Of a stretch of 64,000 nucleotides of DNA, positions 36,399 to 45,081 are shown one piece after another. The notes under the pieces are model-generated. The model made no database searches and had not been told where the DNA came from. It saw only the letters and a list, made by a program, of their open reading frames with translations. The DNA lies in the NCBI GenBank assembly GCA_963791625.1, contig CAWBTA010000001.1:1-64000 (forward strand), written 5' to 3'. The position numbers and the translations under genes were made by a program. Numbering within the stretch: position 1 is the stretch's first letter; every line of letters starts with the position of its first letter. The stretch is from JANMCE01 sp963791625 (lineage in GTDB: Bacteria > Actinomycetota > Acidimicrobiia > Acidimicrobiales > Ilumatobacteraceae).

Positions 36399-37868
36399 GT
36401 GAGAGATGACGAACTGCGGCATCATCTGAACAGCTCGAACCCTTGGTGGCTGGCAGCAGCCCGCAAGACGTCGCCCACAGCCTGGACGTCTTCGCACCGA
36501 CTCCTCAAGGCACGGGCTCAGAGCGATCTCGGCTACCGGCCAGACGTCCTCGCCGACATCGCCGACGGCCCCATCACCGACCGACTCGTGGTACTCACCG
36601 GTCCGCGTCGTGTCGGTAAGTCGGTCGCTCTGCTCGACGTCGCTGCGGCGCTTTGTGCACGTGACGACATCGACGCCCGCCAGGTCATCCACATCCCATG
36701 CGACGAGTTCCGACCTACCGACCTGCGCAGGGCGCTGACGTTGGGCCGGGAGATGACCAAGGTCGTCGATCGTTCTGATGCCTGTCGGCGCGTCTGGCTG
36801 CTCGATGAGGTGACCGCCGTCGACGGGTGGACTGCCACTCTGAAGTCAGCGCGAGACGGAACGTTCTTCGGTGATGACACAGTCGTGGTCACCGGAAGTC
36901 GATGGTCCGATGCCGCCGACATCGAAGGCCATCTCCTCGCCGGCCGAGCCGGCACCGTCCCAGGCCGCCGTCTGCGCCACCTGTTCCCGATGAGATTCCG
37001 CGACTTCCTCGCCGCGACCCGACCCGAGCTGGTACGTCCCGAAGCACCGCTCCCGTCAGAGCTCCAATCCCCCGGGGTCGCGGCCGCGCTCGACGAGATC
37101 GCCTTCGACGTCGATGCCTACGACCTCGCCTGGCAGGACTACCTGACCGTCGGTGGATTCCCGCGGGCGGTCTTCGAACACGTCACCGACGGAGCGGTGA
37201 GCGACGCTTACCTGCGAGATCTCGCCGGTTGGCTTCGACGCGACCTGCATGACGACGGTCCACCTGATTCATTGCCGTTGCTCCTCGACACCATCGCGTC
37301 GCGATCGACCAGCCCGCTCAATGTTGCGGCCACGTCGCAGGACCTCGGTTACAGCGCCGATGTCTTCCGTCGACGACTCACACGCCTCGTATCGAGTTTC
37401 GCCGCGATCTGGTGCCCGCAACGCAACGACAAAGGCCGAACGGTTCCTGGTTCGCAAAGCAAGCTCTACCTCGCGGACCCGATCCTCGCCTGGCTCCCGA
37501 ACCGTCTGCGATCCGGGTGCCCGGAACCGGCATTCACCACCCTCACCGAAAGCGCGCTCGCCTCGGCCCTCGCTCGTCGAATCGACGACATCCAAGAGGG
37601 CCGCTGGACCGTGAACGACACCATCGGCTACTCACGCACGGCGTCCTCCAACGAAATCGACTTTGCGCCGGTGGTCGTTCCGACCCCAGCCGGCATGGCC
37701 GCGACAACACCGATCGAAAGCAAGTGGGTGGGAACCGGCTGGAGGTCTGAGGCCCGCGTGATCGAGGCGAAACACGGCACCGGCATCATCGCCACCAAGA
37801 GCATCCTCGATCTCGAACACCCCGCCTGGGCCGTCCCAGCTCCGCTCGTGGCGCTCCTCCTCGGATGA
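36399..37868 (+). CDS. AAA_14/DUF4143-type ATPase
   Basis: 489 residues. N-terminal P-loop ATPase: Walker A TGPRRVGKSVALLD, Walker B RVWLLDEVTAV, sensor VVVTGSRWSD. The middle has LFPMRFRDFLAATRPEL and YLTVGGFPRAVFEH, typical of this family. The C-terminal DUF4143 region ends with a PD-(D/E)xK-like arrangement (SSNEIDFAPV, then PIESKWVG). These proteins are frequent in accessory regions and their role is not established. It is transcribed alone, after a 100-nt AT-richer leader. Confidence 0.8.
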   Translation: MRDDELRHHLNSSNPWWLAAARKTSPTAWTSSHRLLKARAQSDLGYRPDVLADIADGPITDRLVVLTGPRRVGKSVALLDVAAALCARDDIDARQVIHIPCDEFRPTDLRRALTLGREMTKVVDRSDACRRVWLLDEVTAVDGWTATLKSARDGTFFGDDTVVVTGSRWSDAADIEGHLLAGRAGTVPGRRLRHLFPMRFRDFLAATRPELVRPEAPLPSELQSPGVAAALDEIAFDVDAYDLAWQDYLTVGGFPRAVFEHVTDGAVSDAYLRDLAGWLRRDLHDDGPPDSLPLLLDTIASRSTSPLNVAATSQDLGYSADVFRRRLTRLVSSFAAIWCPQRNDKGRTVPGSQSKLYLADPILAWLPNRLRSGCPEPAFTTLTESALASALARRIDDIQEGRWTVNDTIGYSRTASSNEIDFAPVVVPTPAGMAATTPIESKWVGTGWRSEARVIEAKHGTGIIATKSILDLEHPAWAVPAPLVALLLG

Positions 37869-37918
37869 CGGAGCAAACCCGAAGATCAACGTGACGCAAG
37901 GAGTGCGGTGTGTCTGGG

Positions 37919-38925
37919 TCAGGCGAATCCGTGACGTGGTCCGGTGGCGAGGTGGCGTAGCCAGGCGAGCACCATCAGCCGTCCGGTTGGAGTGAGTTCG
38001 ATCTGTCGGTTCTTCCAGTCGTCGTTCTCGATGGTCATTCCGAGCAGGTTCAGGCGTCGAATCCCGGTTGCGAACGCGTAGTTGACTTGCTGTTCGCCGA
38101 CAGGTTCGGTCGGTCGACCCTTTGGGCCGGTCTTCCATCCGAACTCGGCTAACGCTTGTGCCGCGTCGGTGACGATCAGCTTTTGGCTAACCGGTCCGTT
38201 CGCCGCGACGACGATGATCATGCATGCTTCGAATGCGGCCTCTTCGAAGTCGCCGCCTCCTGGAAGGTGCTCCACAATCCGCCGCCATGTCTGTTGTGGT
38301 TTCGAGCGTGATTCAATCCCTGCCACCGTCGGCATCAACCGGGTGCCTTCGCGCTGGGCGAGCCGGGTCTTCTTGGTGAGGGTGTGGAGTTCGTGGAGTT
38401 GCCACACATCGGTCTCTGTACGAGGCGTCCCACGGAACGTCCACCAGCCGCGCTCGGTCGCGGTGCGTTGCACGAACTTCTGACCAAGGAAACCTTTCTG
38501 CGTGAGATCGATCCCACCCGCGCACAGTTCGTCACAGAACCACAGCACGGGTTCCAACACTTCGACCACGTCTGCGGTACGGCGGCGGGAGCGAGGAGCT
38601 GATTCGCGATGCGAGACCGCAGAGCGGTCAGTGCCGGTGAACGGCGAGTGTCACCGACCCACGACGAAAGCCGTTCCGTGATGATCGACGTCAACCAGCT
38701 TTGAGCCATTTCGGTCGGATGATCGCTATCGAGCACCTCATCTACGACGGCCTTCAGGTCGTACCAGACGAACCGCTCCACGCCAGCCAACGACACTGCA
38801 GCGGGATCATCAACGTCTTCGTCGCCAACGATCCACCCGAGCGCGTGGCGGGCATCGTCGGCAGCTTCGGAATCATTGGCGGCGAGCGCTTGAAGCGCGG
38901 CAGAAATCGAACCCGGCACGCCCAC
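37919..38925 (-). CDS. Hypothetical protein (one frameshift)
   Basis: I do not recognise this family. Two frames joined near 38575 give about 335 residues. The first part is acidic and helical (DSEAADDARHALGWIVGDED, WLTSIITERLSSWVGDTRRS). The second is DVVEVLEPVLWFCDELC, then GGGDFEEAAFEACMIIVVAA, GPKGRPTEPVGEQQVNYAFA, and a tail TGRLMVLAWLRHLA that looks like a small winged helix. GTG 38925 is the best start. It lies in the accessory stretch between an ATPase and gene remnants, with no operon partner. Confidence 0.5.
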
Positions 38926-39036
38926 ACCGTACGCGCTGCAATGGAGCTATCACGCACCCTGTTCTCGGGCGGGCCGACGGTGTGTTGTCACGAATCCAGC
39001 AGCGCGGCCCCACACTGATCGGTAACAATCATTGCC

Positions 39037-39595
39037 ATGCCGACAGCGACGATCGACGAAGTACCGGGCCCGCCGGCGCTCGAGTCGCGGTTGTTGGTTG
39101 CTGGTGACACGCATGGGAACGGCTGGTGGTTGCGCACCCTTGCCGACCTTGCCGTGAAGCTTGGCTGCAGTGGTGTGGTGCAGCTGGGCGATTTCGGGTT
39201 CTGGCCCGACCAGCGGGTTCTCCGCGCCACCGGTTACCCGACGCTCGATAAACGGTGGCTTGATGAGCTCGCCGATATCTACCGGACCGCCGGGGTGTGG
39301 ATGCGAGTGATCGATGGCAACCATGACGCGCATCCGCTCGTACGCGATCTGTATGCCGCGAACGACAATGGTGTCCGTCCGATACGTGACGGTGTGCTTG
39401 ATTGGGCCGATCGCGGCGCGGTCTGGTTGTGGCATGGCGTCCGGTTCGGGGCACTCGGCGGCGCCGTGTCGATCGACCGATCCGTGCGAGTCGAGAACGA
39501 GTCATGGTGGCCGACCGAACGATCACCGACCACGAAGTCGACACACTGTTAGCACACGCGCCCGATGGTCTTGATGTCCTGCTCGCACACGTTGC
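39037..39595 (+). pseudogene. Calcineurin-like metallophosphoesterase, 3' truncated
   Basis: The first 155 residues are clean: VAGDTHGNGWWLRTLADLAV, VVQLGDFGFWPDQRV, VWMRVIDGNHDAHPLVRDLY, LWHGVRFGALGGAVSIDRSV. The Asp-His, Asp and Asn-His metal-site motifs are all present. Near 39531 a missing G shifts the frame; the next frame continues ITDHEVDTLLAHAPDGLDVL, then similarity ends at about 39590, where a P-type ATPase tail begins. The C-terminal His motifs are lost, so the enzyme is probably dead. Confidence 0.7.
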
Positions 39596-40380
39596 CCGAT
39601 GCCGGCATCACCGGCACCATCGACCGGCACGCCGTGCGGGTAGGTAAACCCGGCTTCATCGACCCCGGCGCCCTCACCGCCGACGTCGTCGCCGCGCTCC
39701 ACCGGCGTGGCATCCGGGTCGCGATGCTCACCGGCGACAACACCGCCACCGCGACAGCCCTCGCCGCGCAGGCCGGGATCGACGACGTCCGAGCGGAACT
39801 GCTGCCCGCCGACAAGACACGCGCCGTCGAACAACTCGCAACCCACGGCGGTGTCGCGATGGTCGGCGACGGAATCAACGACGCCCCCGCACTCGCCAGC
39901 GCACAGGTCGGCATCGCGATGGGCGCCGCCGGCAGCGACATCGCCATCGAAGCCGCCGACATCGCGATCATGGGCGACCAGCTCACCCATCTGCCCGACG
40001 TCCTCGACCACGCCGTTCGAACCCGCCGCATCATGGTCCAGAACCTCCTGCTGTCCGGACTGATCATCACTGTGCTCATACCAGTCGCCGCGCTCGGCTG
40101 GCTCGGACTCGGCACCGTCGTCGCCACCCACGAACTCGCCGAGATCCTCGTCATCGCCAACGGCCTCCACGCCCGCCGCAGCCTCCACACTCACGCCATG
40201 CTCCGCTGCGCGTGGCGACAACGGGACCACCGTGAGATCGTCGGTCAGCTCATCCGGCTCATCGTCGCCGGCCCGGGCTCGCTCACCGGTCGCTACCCGC
40301 CCGGCAACACCGGCCGCACCACCATGGCCCTCACCGAACACGGCCCCATCCCCACCGACCTCACCGACCTCCTGCCCTGA
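39596..40380 (+). pseudogene. C-terminal fragment of a P1B heavy-metal ATPase
   Basis: About 260 residues from the end of a P-type ATPase: ALHRRGIRVAMLTGDNTATA, the hinge motif MVGDGINDAPALASAQVGIA, then two membrane helices (LLLSGLIITVLIPVAALGWL) and a hydrophilic tail of about 60 residues. The phosphorylation motif DKTGT, the actuator domain and the metal-site helix are missing. The fragment begins directly where metallophosphoesterase similarity stops, so an unequal join deleted the front of this gene. It may have served metal export. Confidence 0.75.
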
Positions 40381-40442
40381 CAGTCTCGTGCGCTCGCCAG
40401 CCGCGGTCCCCGCTCGTCGACGCAGGTAAGGCGGCGGTCAAG

Positions 40443-41096
40443 TCATGATTGCGCGTCGTGCACAAGAATCGCGATGTGTACCCGGTTCGTGACCGCAAGC
40501 TTGGTGAGAAGACGCGACACGTGCGCTTTGACGGTTGCCTCGCTCATGAAGAGGGATGCGGCAATCTCGGCGTTGGATGCACCGGCCCCCACCGCGGTCG
40601 CGACCTCCCGCTCCCGGTCGGTAAGCGATGTCAGGCGCTGGGCAGCGGTGCGACGGCGATCTGTCGTTTCGTCGTTGCCGAGGTGCGAGAGAAGGGTGCG
40701 GGTGACCGACGGTGAGAGCATCGCTTCTCCCGCAGCCACGAGGCGCACTGCGTTGACGATCTCCGTGGGTGCGGTGTCCTTCAACAGGAAGCCGTCGGCG
40801 CCGGCCCGAAGCGCGCTCATGACATGCTCGTCGGCCTGGAATGTGGTCAGGACGATCACGTGCGGTGGAGTCGTCAGACGGCGCAGAGCCGACGTGGCGG
40901 CAATGCCGTCCATCCCGGGCATACGGATGTCCATCAGGACGACATCGGGTCGATGGGCCTGCACGGCCGCAACGGCGTCGGCGCCGTCGGCAGCCTCACC
41001 CACCACCTCCAGATCCTCTGACGACGACAGGATCATTCGGAGCCCGGCACGCACCAACGCGTCGTCGTCGACCAACAGCACCCGGACGTTCACCAC
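40443..41096 (-). CDS. NarL-family response regulator
   Basis: 217 residues. Receiver domain with acidic pocket VDDDAL, phospho-acceptor Asp in VVLMDIRMPGMDG, Thr in VIVLTTFQADEH and Lys in FLLKDTAP. The C-terminal HTH reads LTDREREVATAVGAGASNAE, then ASLFMSEATVKAHVSRLLTK. It is the output of the kinase encoded immediately upstream, with a 7-nt overlap. The duplicated upstream regions at 42333 and 44022, with TCGAC-N4-GTCGA inverted repeats, are its likely targets (inference). Confidence 0.92.
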   Translation of the reverse strand: MVNVRVLLVDDDALVRAGLRMILSSSEDLEVVGEAADGADAVAAVQAHRPDVVLMDIRMPGMDGIAATSALRRLTTPPHVIVLTTFQADEHVMSALRAGADGFLLKDTAPTEIVNAVRLVAAGEAMLSPSVTRTLLSHLGNDETTDRRRTAAQRLTSLTDREREVATAVGAGASNAEIAASLFMSEATVKAHVSRLLTKLAVTNRVHIAILVHDAQS

Positions 41097-42313
41097 GGCA
41101 GGTCGGCCTCGACGACGAAGTCGCCGGAAGCGTCCCGTCCGTGCAGCAGGACGCCATTGGCCAGGGTCACTCGCTCCTGCAGACCAAGGAGGCCGGTGCC
41201 GGAACCGGGCAGCGCCGGGCGGTCGTGGGCGCCCACTGCGGCTGGGTTACGAACGCTGACGTGCAGGCCGCGGTTTGGCGCTCCCGCCACGCGAACCTGG
41301 GCCTGGGTGCCGCGAGCGTGCTTACTGATGTTGGTCAGCGCTTCCTGCACGATGCGATAGGCGTCACGACCCAACGGGCCGGGTGCGGCAGCTTCACCGT
41401 CCACTTGCATCTCGAAGTCGACCTTCGCTCCCGATCGGCGAGTCTCCTCCACCAAGCGTGGAATGTCAGCCAACGTCGGTTGCGGCACCATCGACGGCCG
41501 CTCCTGCCCCGGCTCCTCGCGTAGCACGCCGATCACGTCCCGCAGCTCCTCCAGCGCTTGGTGGGCCGTCGAACGCAACAGCGCTGCGCTCTCGCGCACC
41601 TGTTCGGGAGGCAGGTCGCGCGCGACCTCAAGCGCCCCGGCGTGCAGCGCCACCAGGGAGATGCGGTGGGCGAGCACGTCGTGCATCTCCCGCGCGATGC
41701 GGGTCCGCTCGGCTAGGCGGGCTCGTTCGGCGCGGACGAGCTGATCGGCCTCGGCCCGTTGGGCACGGTCGCGCAGGGTGGAGAGGAGCTGACGACGGGC
41801 GCGGACGAACATGCCCCACGCGGTTGCGGCGGCGGCAGTCGCCATCGAAGGCAACATCACCGACCAGGTGTTGTTCCGCCCGAGCCAGATCGAGCACACC
41901 ACTGCGGACGGAACGGAAAGAACGGCGACGACCAAGGCGGGCCGAACATGGCGATGCACGGCTAGTGAGAACAGTGCGAACAGCCCGGCCACCGTGCCAA
42001 ATGTCGAGAATGCCCCCAACAGCACGCACACCAGCGCCACACCGAACGGCCAGCGCCGCCGCCACCAGAGAGAGATGCAGCACAACGCTCCGAACGCGGC
42101 GTCGATGACCACCCGCCCCGACGTCATCCGATAGTCATCGACGGACACGCTCAACATGAACGCCCCGACAGCGGCGGCGACAACGAAGGCACCGGCGTCG
42201 ATGGTCCAGTCGCGCGCAGTCCTCGTCCGCTCAGTGTCGGGCTCGGCCGGATCGCCGGGTGCCGGCATCGCCGTGGGAGCGGTCAGGGCCCACCATCTGC
42301 GTAGCCAGGACAT
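41090..42313 (-). CDS. Sensor histidine kinase (NarX/DesK-like)
   Basis: 407 residues. An N-terminal membrane domain with about five spans (residues 35-165), a coiled linker rich in RAERARLAERTR, the HisKA_3 dimerisation segment REMHDVLAHRISLVALHAGA with the phospho-accepting His, and a HATPase domain with DAYRIVQEALTNISKHARG and GTGLLGLQERV. ATG 42313 is chosen because earlier codons add no domain. It pairs with the downstream response regulator. The large membrane share suggests it senses envelope stress or a membrane-active compound, as in many actinobacterial systems beside ABC exporters. Confidence 0.9.
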   Translation of the reverse strand: MSWLRRWWALTAPTAMPAPGDPAEPDTERTRTARDWTIDAGAFVVAAAVGAFMLSVSVDDYRMTSGRVVIDAAFGALCCISLWWRRRWPFGVALVCVLLGAFSTFGTVAGLFALFSLAVHRHVRPALVVAVLSVPSAVVCSIWLGRNNTWSVMLPSMATAAAATAWGMFVRARRQLLSTLRDRAQRAEADQLVRAERARLAERTRIAREMHDVLAHRISLVALHAGALEVARDLPPEQVRESAALLRSTAHQALEELRDVIGVLREEPGQERPSMVPQPTLADIPRLVEETRRSGAKVDFEMQVDGEAAAPGPLGRDAYRIVQEALTNISKHARGTQAQVRVAGAPNRGLHVSVRNPAAVGAHDRPALPGSGTGLLGLQERVTLANGVLLHGRDASGDFVVEADLPW

Positions 42314-42332
42314 AGTTGGAGCATACGACTCA

Positions 42333-42485
42333 GGGCGCCCGTGCAACATCGACGAAAGTCGACATTGCGACCAACGAAAGGCGAAAGTCGAACGCGAACG
42401 GACATCCCTTTGGCCATCGGATCGTGGCCCTCCGCCCGATGCGGCGGCACGCCGGCCGGTTCACGCTGGACACATGTTCACGACA
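42333..42485 (+). repeat. Duplicated regulatory region, copy 1
   Basis: About 153 bp upstream of, and including the first codons of, the membrane protein at 42474. They match 44022-44175 at roughly 85-90 percent, including GGGCGCCCGTGCAACATCGA and CGACATTGC. An inverted repeat TCGAC-GAAA-GTCGA lies at 42349-42362, followed by CGAAAGGCGAAAGTCG. It sits in the divergent spacer next to the histidine kinase start, so it probably holds the operator of this two-component system. Confidence 0.75.
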
Positions 42486-43202
42486 ACCGCTGCCGGCAAC
42501 CTCCAGGACACGCTCGAGGAATTGCTGAGATCGGGCTCGACATCGAACCCCGCGCTCAACCGACTGCTCGACGACTACACCACGTACCACGCGACGCTCG
42601 TGGCCGTAGGTGGCTGCTTCCTGCTGGCACTGCTGCTGTTCACCGGCTTCTGCTGGAGGCAGTACCGGAGATCGCAGGTCAATGGTGCTGGTACCCGCAC
42701 GTTCGAGGGCAGAACCTACGCGCGCCTCGGCGTCTTGAGCGTTGTGGTCAGCGCTCTCCTGGCCGTGGTGGTGGCCGCGAATCTCAGCAGCGCTCTCGAC
42801 GCTCGCCACGGCTTCTCGGGCGTCGTCACCTCGCTTGGCTCGCCGCCGGCGAGCAGCAGTCGAGCCGAACTGCAACTCGAATTCTCCACATGGTTGCAGT
42901 CGGGCGACGCCGCCACGCCGTCACCAATCGCGGATCGGATCAACGATCGCCTCGCCTGGCAGCAACCGAAGGCGATCATCACCGGTGTGCTGCTCCTGCT
43001 CATCGCTGTATTCAGTGGCCGCGTATGGCGCGCTCTGCTGCGGGTGTCGCGAGTGTCTACCCGCCCGTGGGCTGGGCGGGACCGGGCAAGGCTGGCCGTG
43101 GCGATCGGCTCTGTGCCCGTCTGCATGTTGCTGATGCTCATGGTCATCGGCAACACCCAGGCATCGGTCGCCCCACTGACCATGACGATGCTCTTCGGCT
43201 AA
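42474..43202 (+). CDS. Four-span membrane protein of unknown function
   Basis: 242 residues with four hydrophobic segments: TLVAVGGCFLLALLLFTGF, LGVLSVVVSALLAVVVAANL, AIITGVLLLLIAVFSGRVW and a final PVCMLLMLMVIGN. A soluble loop of about 70 residues lies between spans 2 and 3. I do not recognise the family. Its start region is a duplicate of the one in front of the ABC ATPase at 44164; both proteins begin M-x-T-T-T-A. It is divergent from the kinase and probably part of its regulon. Confidence 0.7.
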   Translation: MFTTTAAGNLQDTLEELLRSGSTSNPALNRLLDDYTTYHATLVAVGGCFLLALLLFTGFCWRQYRRSQVNGAGTRTFEGRTYARLGVLSVVVSALLAVVVAANLSSALDARHGFSGVVTSLGSPPASSSRAELQLEFSTWLQSGDAATPSPIADRINDRLAWQQPKAIITGVLLLLIAVFSGRVWRALLRVSRVSTRPWAGRDRARLAVAIGSVPVCMLLMLMVIGNTQASVAPLTMTMLFG

Positions 43203-43257
43203 CGAGACGTTGTTGGTCACCAGCAAATGGCCCGCCGAGCGGAGGTAGGTACGCCAG

Positions 43258-43642
43258 TCAGATCGTTTCGACTCTGATTCGCGTGTGTATCGCGTCAGCG
43301 ATCGACACGATGTGTGTTGGATTCGAGGTTATGACCGCGTCGCGTCGACGGACAGCTCCTTCGACGACGGCCACGTCCACGATGTCGTCATGGCCGGCCT
43401 TGCCGGCGATGACACCGACATCACGAGCTTGCCGATACGACAGTTCCTCGATCTCGCACAGTGCAAGTAGTCCAGCAAGGTTCGCTTGTCGACTCCCGCC
43501 TCGCCACGCTTCAGCTACGACCGCGGACGGTACTGTGACCGTGGCTTCCTCAGCGAGAAGGCCCGCGTGGAGCGCCCACATCTTTCCGATCGTTGCGATC
43601 GGCTGCCATGAGGGCGCCGGTGTCGTAGGTGACACCATTCAC
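43258..43642 (-). CDS. PIN-domain toxin (one frameshift)
   Basis: About 127 residues in two frames. The first, from GTG 43642, reads VNGVTYDTGALMAADRNDRK and supplies the first catalytic Asp. After an extra G near 43582 the second reads MWALHAGLLAEEATVTVPSA, then VVAEAWRG with the Glu, and GHDDIVDVAVVEGA with further Asp residues. The GTG overlaps the antitoxin stop by 4 nt. PIN toxins of this type cleave RNA. If the frameshift is real, the toxin is inactive and the antitoxin is orphaned. Confidence 0.72.
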
Positions 43643-43905
43643 GATGCCCGTCGCCGCGCCGAACTGCTTCGGCCGAGAATTGCTCGGGCCCGAGCGAGTC
43701 CATCAGCCAGCTCGGTCGCGGTTAGCTGGCCGTTATCGCGCTCCCACTCTGCAATGCCCCGACGCCCGGCATCGAGACGCAGCCGGTGAGCAGCGGTGTC
43801 CGCGATCCAGGCACTCACCGTTGTACCTTCGGCGGTCGCTGCCGCGTCGATTGCTTCGGCGAGATCAGGCGGGAGAGAGATCGATCGCTTCTGTCGAACA
43901 GCCAT
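43639..43905 (-). CDS. Ribbon-helix-helix-like antitoxin of the PIN toxin
   Basis: 88 residues starting MAVRQKRSISLPPDLAEAID, a ribbon-helix-helix DNA-binding start, then TTVSAWIADTAAHRLRLDAG and a Glu/Leu-rich toxin-binding tail. No Shine-Dalgarno precedes the ATG. A TACCAT box ends 7 nt upstream, compatible with a leaderless message. It overlaps the PIN gene by 4 nt. Confidence 0.78.
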   Translation of the reverse strand: MAVRQKRSISLPPDLAEAIDAAATAEGTTVSAWIADTAAHRLRLDAGRRGIAEWERDNGQLTATELADGLARARAILGRSSSARRRAS

Positions 43906-43911
43906 GACCCG

Positions 43912-43931
43912 AATGGTAGTACATATGGTAG
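43912..43931 (-). promoter_or_regulatory. PIN toxin-antitoxin promoter/operator
   Basis: On the minus strand CTACCAT occurs twice, separated by ATGTA. The proximal copy contains a TACCAT -10-like box about 7 nt before ATG 43905. The paired heptamers resemble the arrangement at vapBC (7815-7833), and autoregulation is inferred. Confidence 0.4.
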
Positions 43932-44021
43932 GACAGGTCGACGGATCGACCTCGCGTTCAACCTGTTTCGCGCACCGAAGTTCCCGACGAGGGTGCACGA
44001 GTTTGCTCAACGGAACGGTGT

Positions 44022-44175
44022 GGGCGCCCGTGCAACATCGACGAAAGTCGACATTGCAACCAACGAAAGGCGAAAGTCGGAAGCGGCCGGACATCCCTTC
44101 GGACATCGGATCGTGGCCCTCTGCCCGATGCGTCGGCGCGGCGGGCGGTTCAGGCTGGACACCATGATCACGACA
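44022..44175 (+). repeat. Duplicated regulatory region, copy 2
   Basis: Counterpart of 42333-42485, in front of the ABC ATPase gene. The inverted repeat TCGAC-GAAA-GTCGA is at 44038-44051. Differences are scattered substitutions plus one inserted base just before the ATG. Conservation of the whole leader and start suggests common control of both units by the adjacent two-component system. Confidence 0.75.
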
Positions 44176-45081
44176 ACCGCTCTCACCAAGAGCTACAAAC
44201 ACGTGCCGGTCGTGCGCGACGTCTCGTTGCGCTGCGAACCCGGGACCATTACCGGTTTCCTCGGGGCCAACGGCGCCGGCAAATCCACCACACTGAAGAT
44301 GATGGTCGGGCTGGTGCGACCCGATCGCGGCACGGCGACCATCGACGGCCGACCGTTCGTCGAGCTACCGAACCCGACGCGCGTGGTCGGAACGCTGCTC
44401 GACGCGTCGGCGATGCATCCCGGGCGCAGCGGCCGCTCGACCCTCACCATCGCGGCGCGCCTTGCAGGCGTTCACCCGCGGCGGGTCGAGAGCCTGTTGA
44501 ACCTCGTCGGGCTCACTGATGCGGCGGAGAAGCGAGTCGGGGCCTACTCCCTTGGCATGCGCCAACGCCTCGGCATCGCGCAGGCCCTCATCGGCGAACC
44601 GGGGGCGCTGATCCTCGATGAACCGGCGAACGGGCTCGATCCCGAGGGCATCGCCTGGATGCGAACGCTCCTGCGCGACTTCGCCGACCATGGCGGCACG
44701 GTGCTGTTGTCCAGTCACCTGCTCCACGAGATCCAGGCCACCGCCGATCATCTCGTCGTCATCTCCGACGGTGCCGTGGTAGCCGCCGGTCGGCTGGACG
44801 ATCTGCTTGCCAGCTCCACCATCCTCGTGCGCAGCCCCGACCCCGCTGCACTTGCAGCGGCGCTCCAAGCGGCGCGGATCAACTACGTCGCCGGGCCGGG
44901 AGATGCGCTCACCGTGGACGTCTCCGGAGGTCGGGTCACGACCGAGGTGCTGGCGGGCGTCGCTAGCGACCACCAGGTGCTGCTCACCGAGTTGCGTCAG
45001 TCCGACACCAACGGGCTGGAACAACTGTTCTTCTCTCTCACCGCCGCCAAGGCGACTCAGGCCCAGGAGGCTGCAGCATGA
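44164..45081 (+). CDS. ABC exporter ATPase (drug/antimicrobial-peptide type)
   Basis: 305 residues. Walker A GANGAGKST, Q-loop region, signature YSLGMRQRLGIAQAL, Walker B ALILDEPANGLDPEG and switch SSHLLHEIQ. A C-terminal domain of about 90 residues is typical of BcrA/CcmA-like exporters. ATG 44164 follows the duplicated regulatory region. The permease gene overlaps its end by 4 nt (ATGA). The exporter probably protects against, or secretes, a membrane-active compound sensed by the neighbouring kinase. Confidence 0.9.
   Translation: MITTTALTKSYKHVPVVRDVSLRCEPGTITGFLGANGAGKSTTLKMMVGLVRPDRGTATIDGRPFVELPNPTRVVGTLLDASAMHPGRSGRSTLTIAARLAGVHPRRVESLLNLVGLTDAAEKRVGAYSLGMRQRLGIAQALIGEPGALILDEPANGLDPEGIAWMRTLLRDFADHGGTVLLSSHLLHEIQATADHLVVISDGAVVAAGRLDDLLASSTILVRSPDPAALAAALQAARINYVAGPGDALTVDVSGGRVTTEVLAGVASDHQVLLTELRQSDTNGLEQLFFSLTAAKATQAQEAAA

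Noticed and set aside
39523..40341. Acidic minus-strand frame opposite the ATPase fragment
   Set aside because: Composition follows the antisense of the conserved ATPase hinge and helices; no independent support.
42156..42473. Upstream extension of the 42474 membrane protein
   Set aside because: The extension is antisense to the histidine kinase and covers the duplicated regulatory region; ATG 42474 aligns with the start in copy 2.
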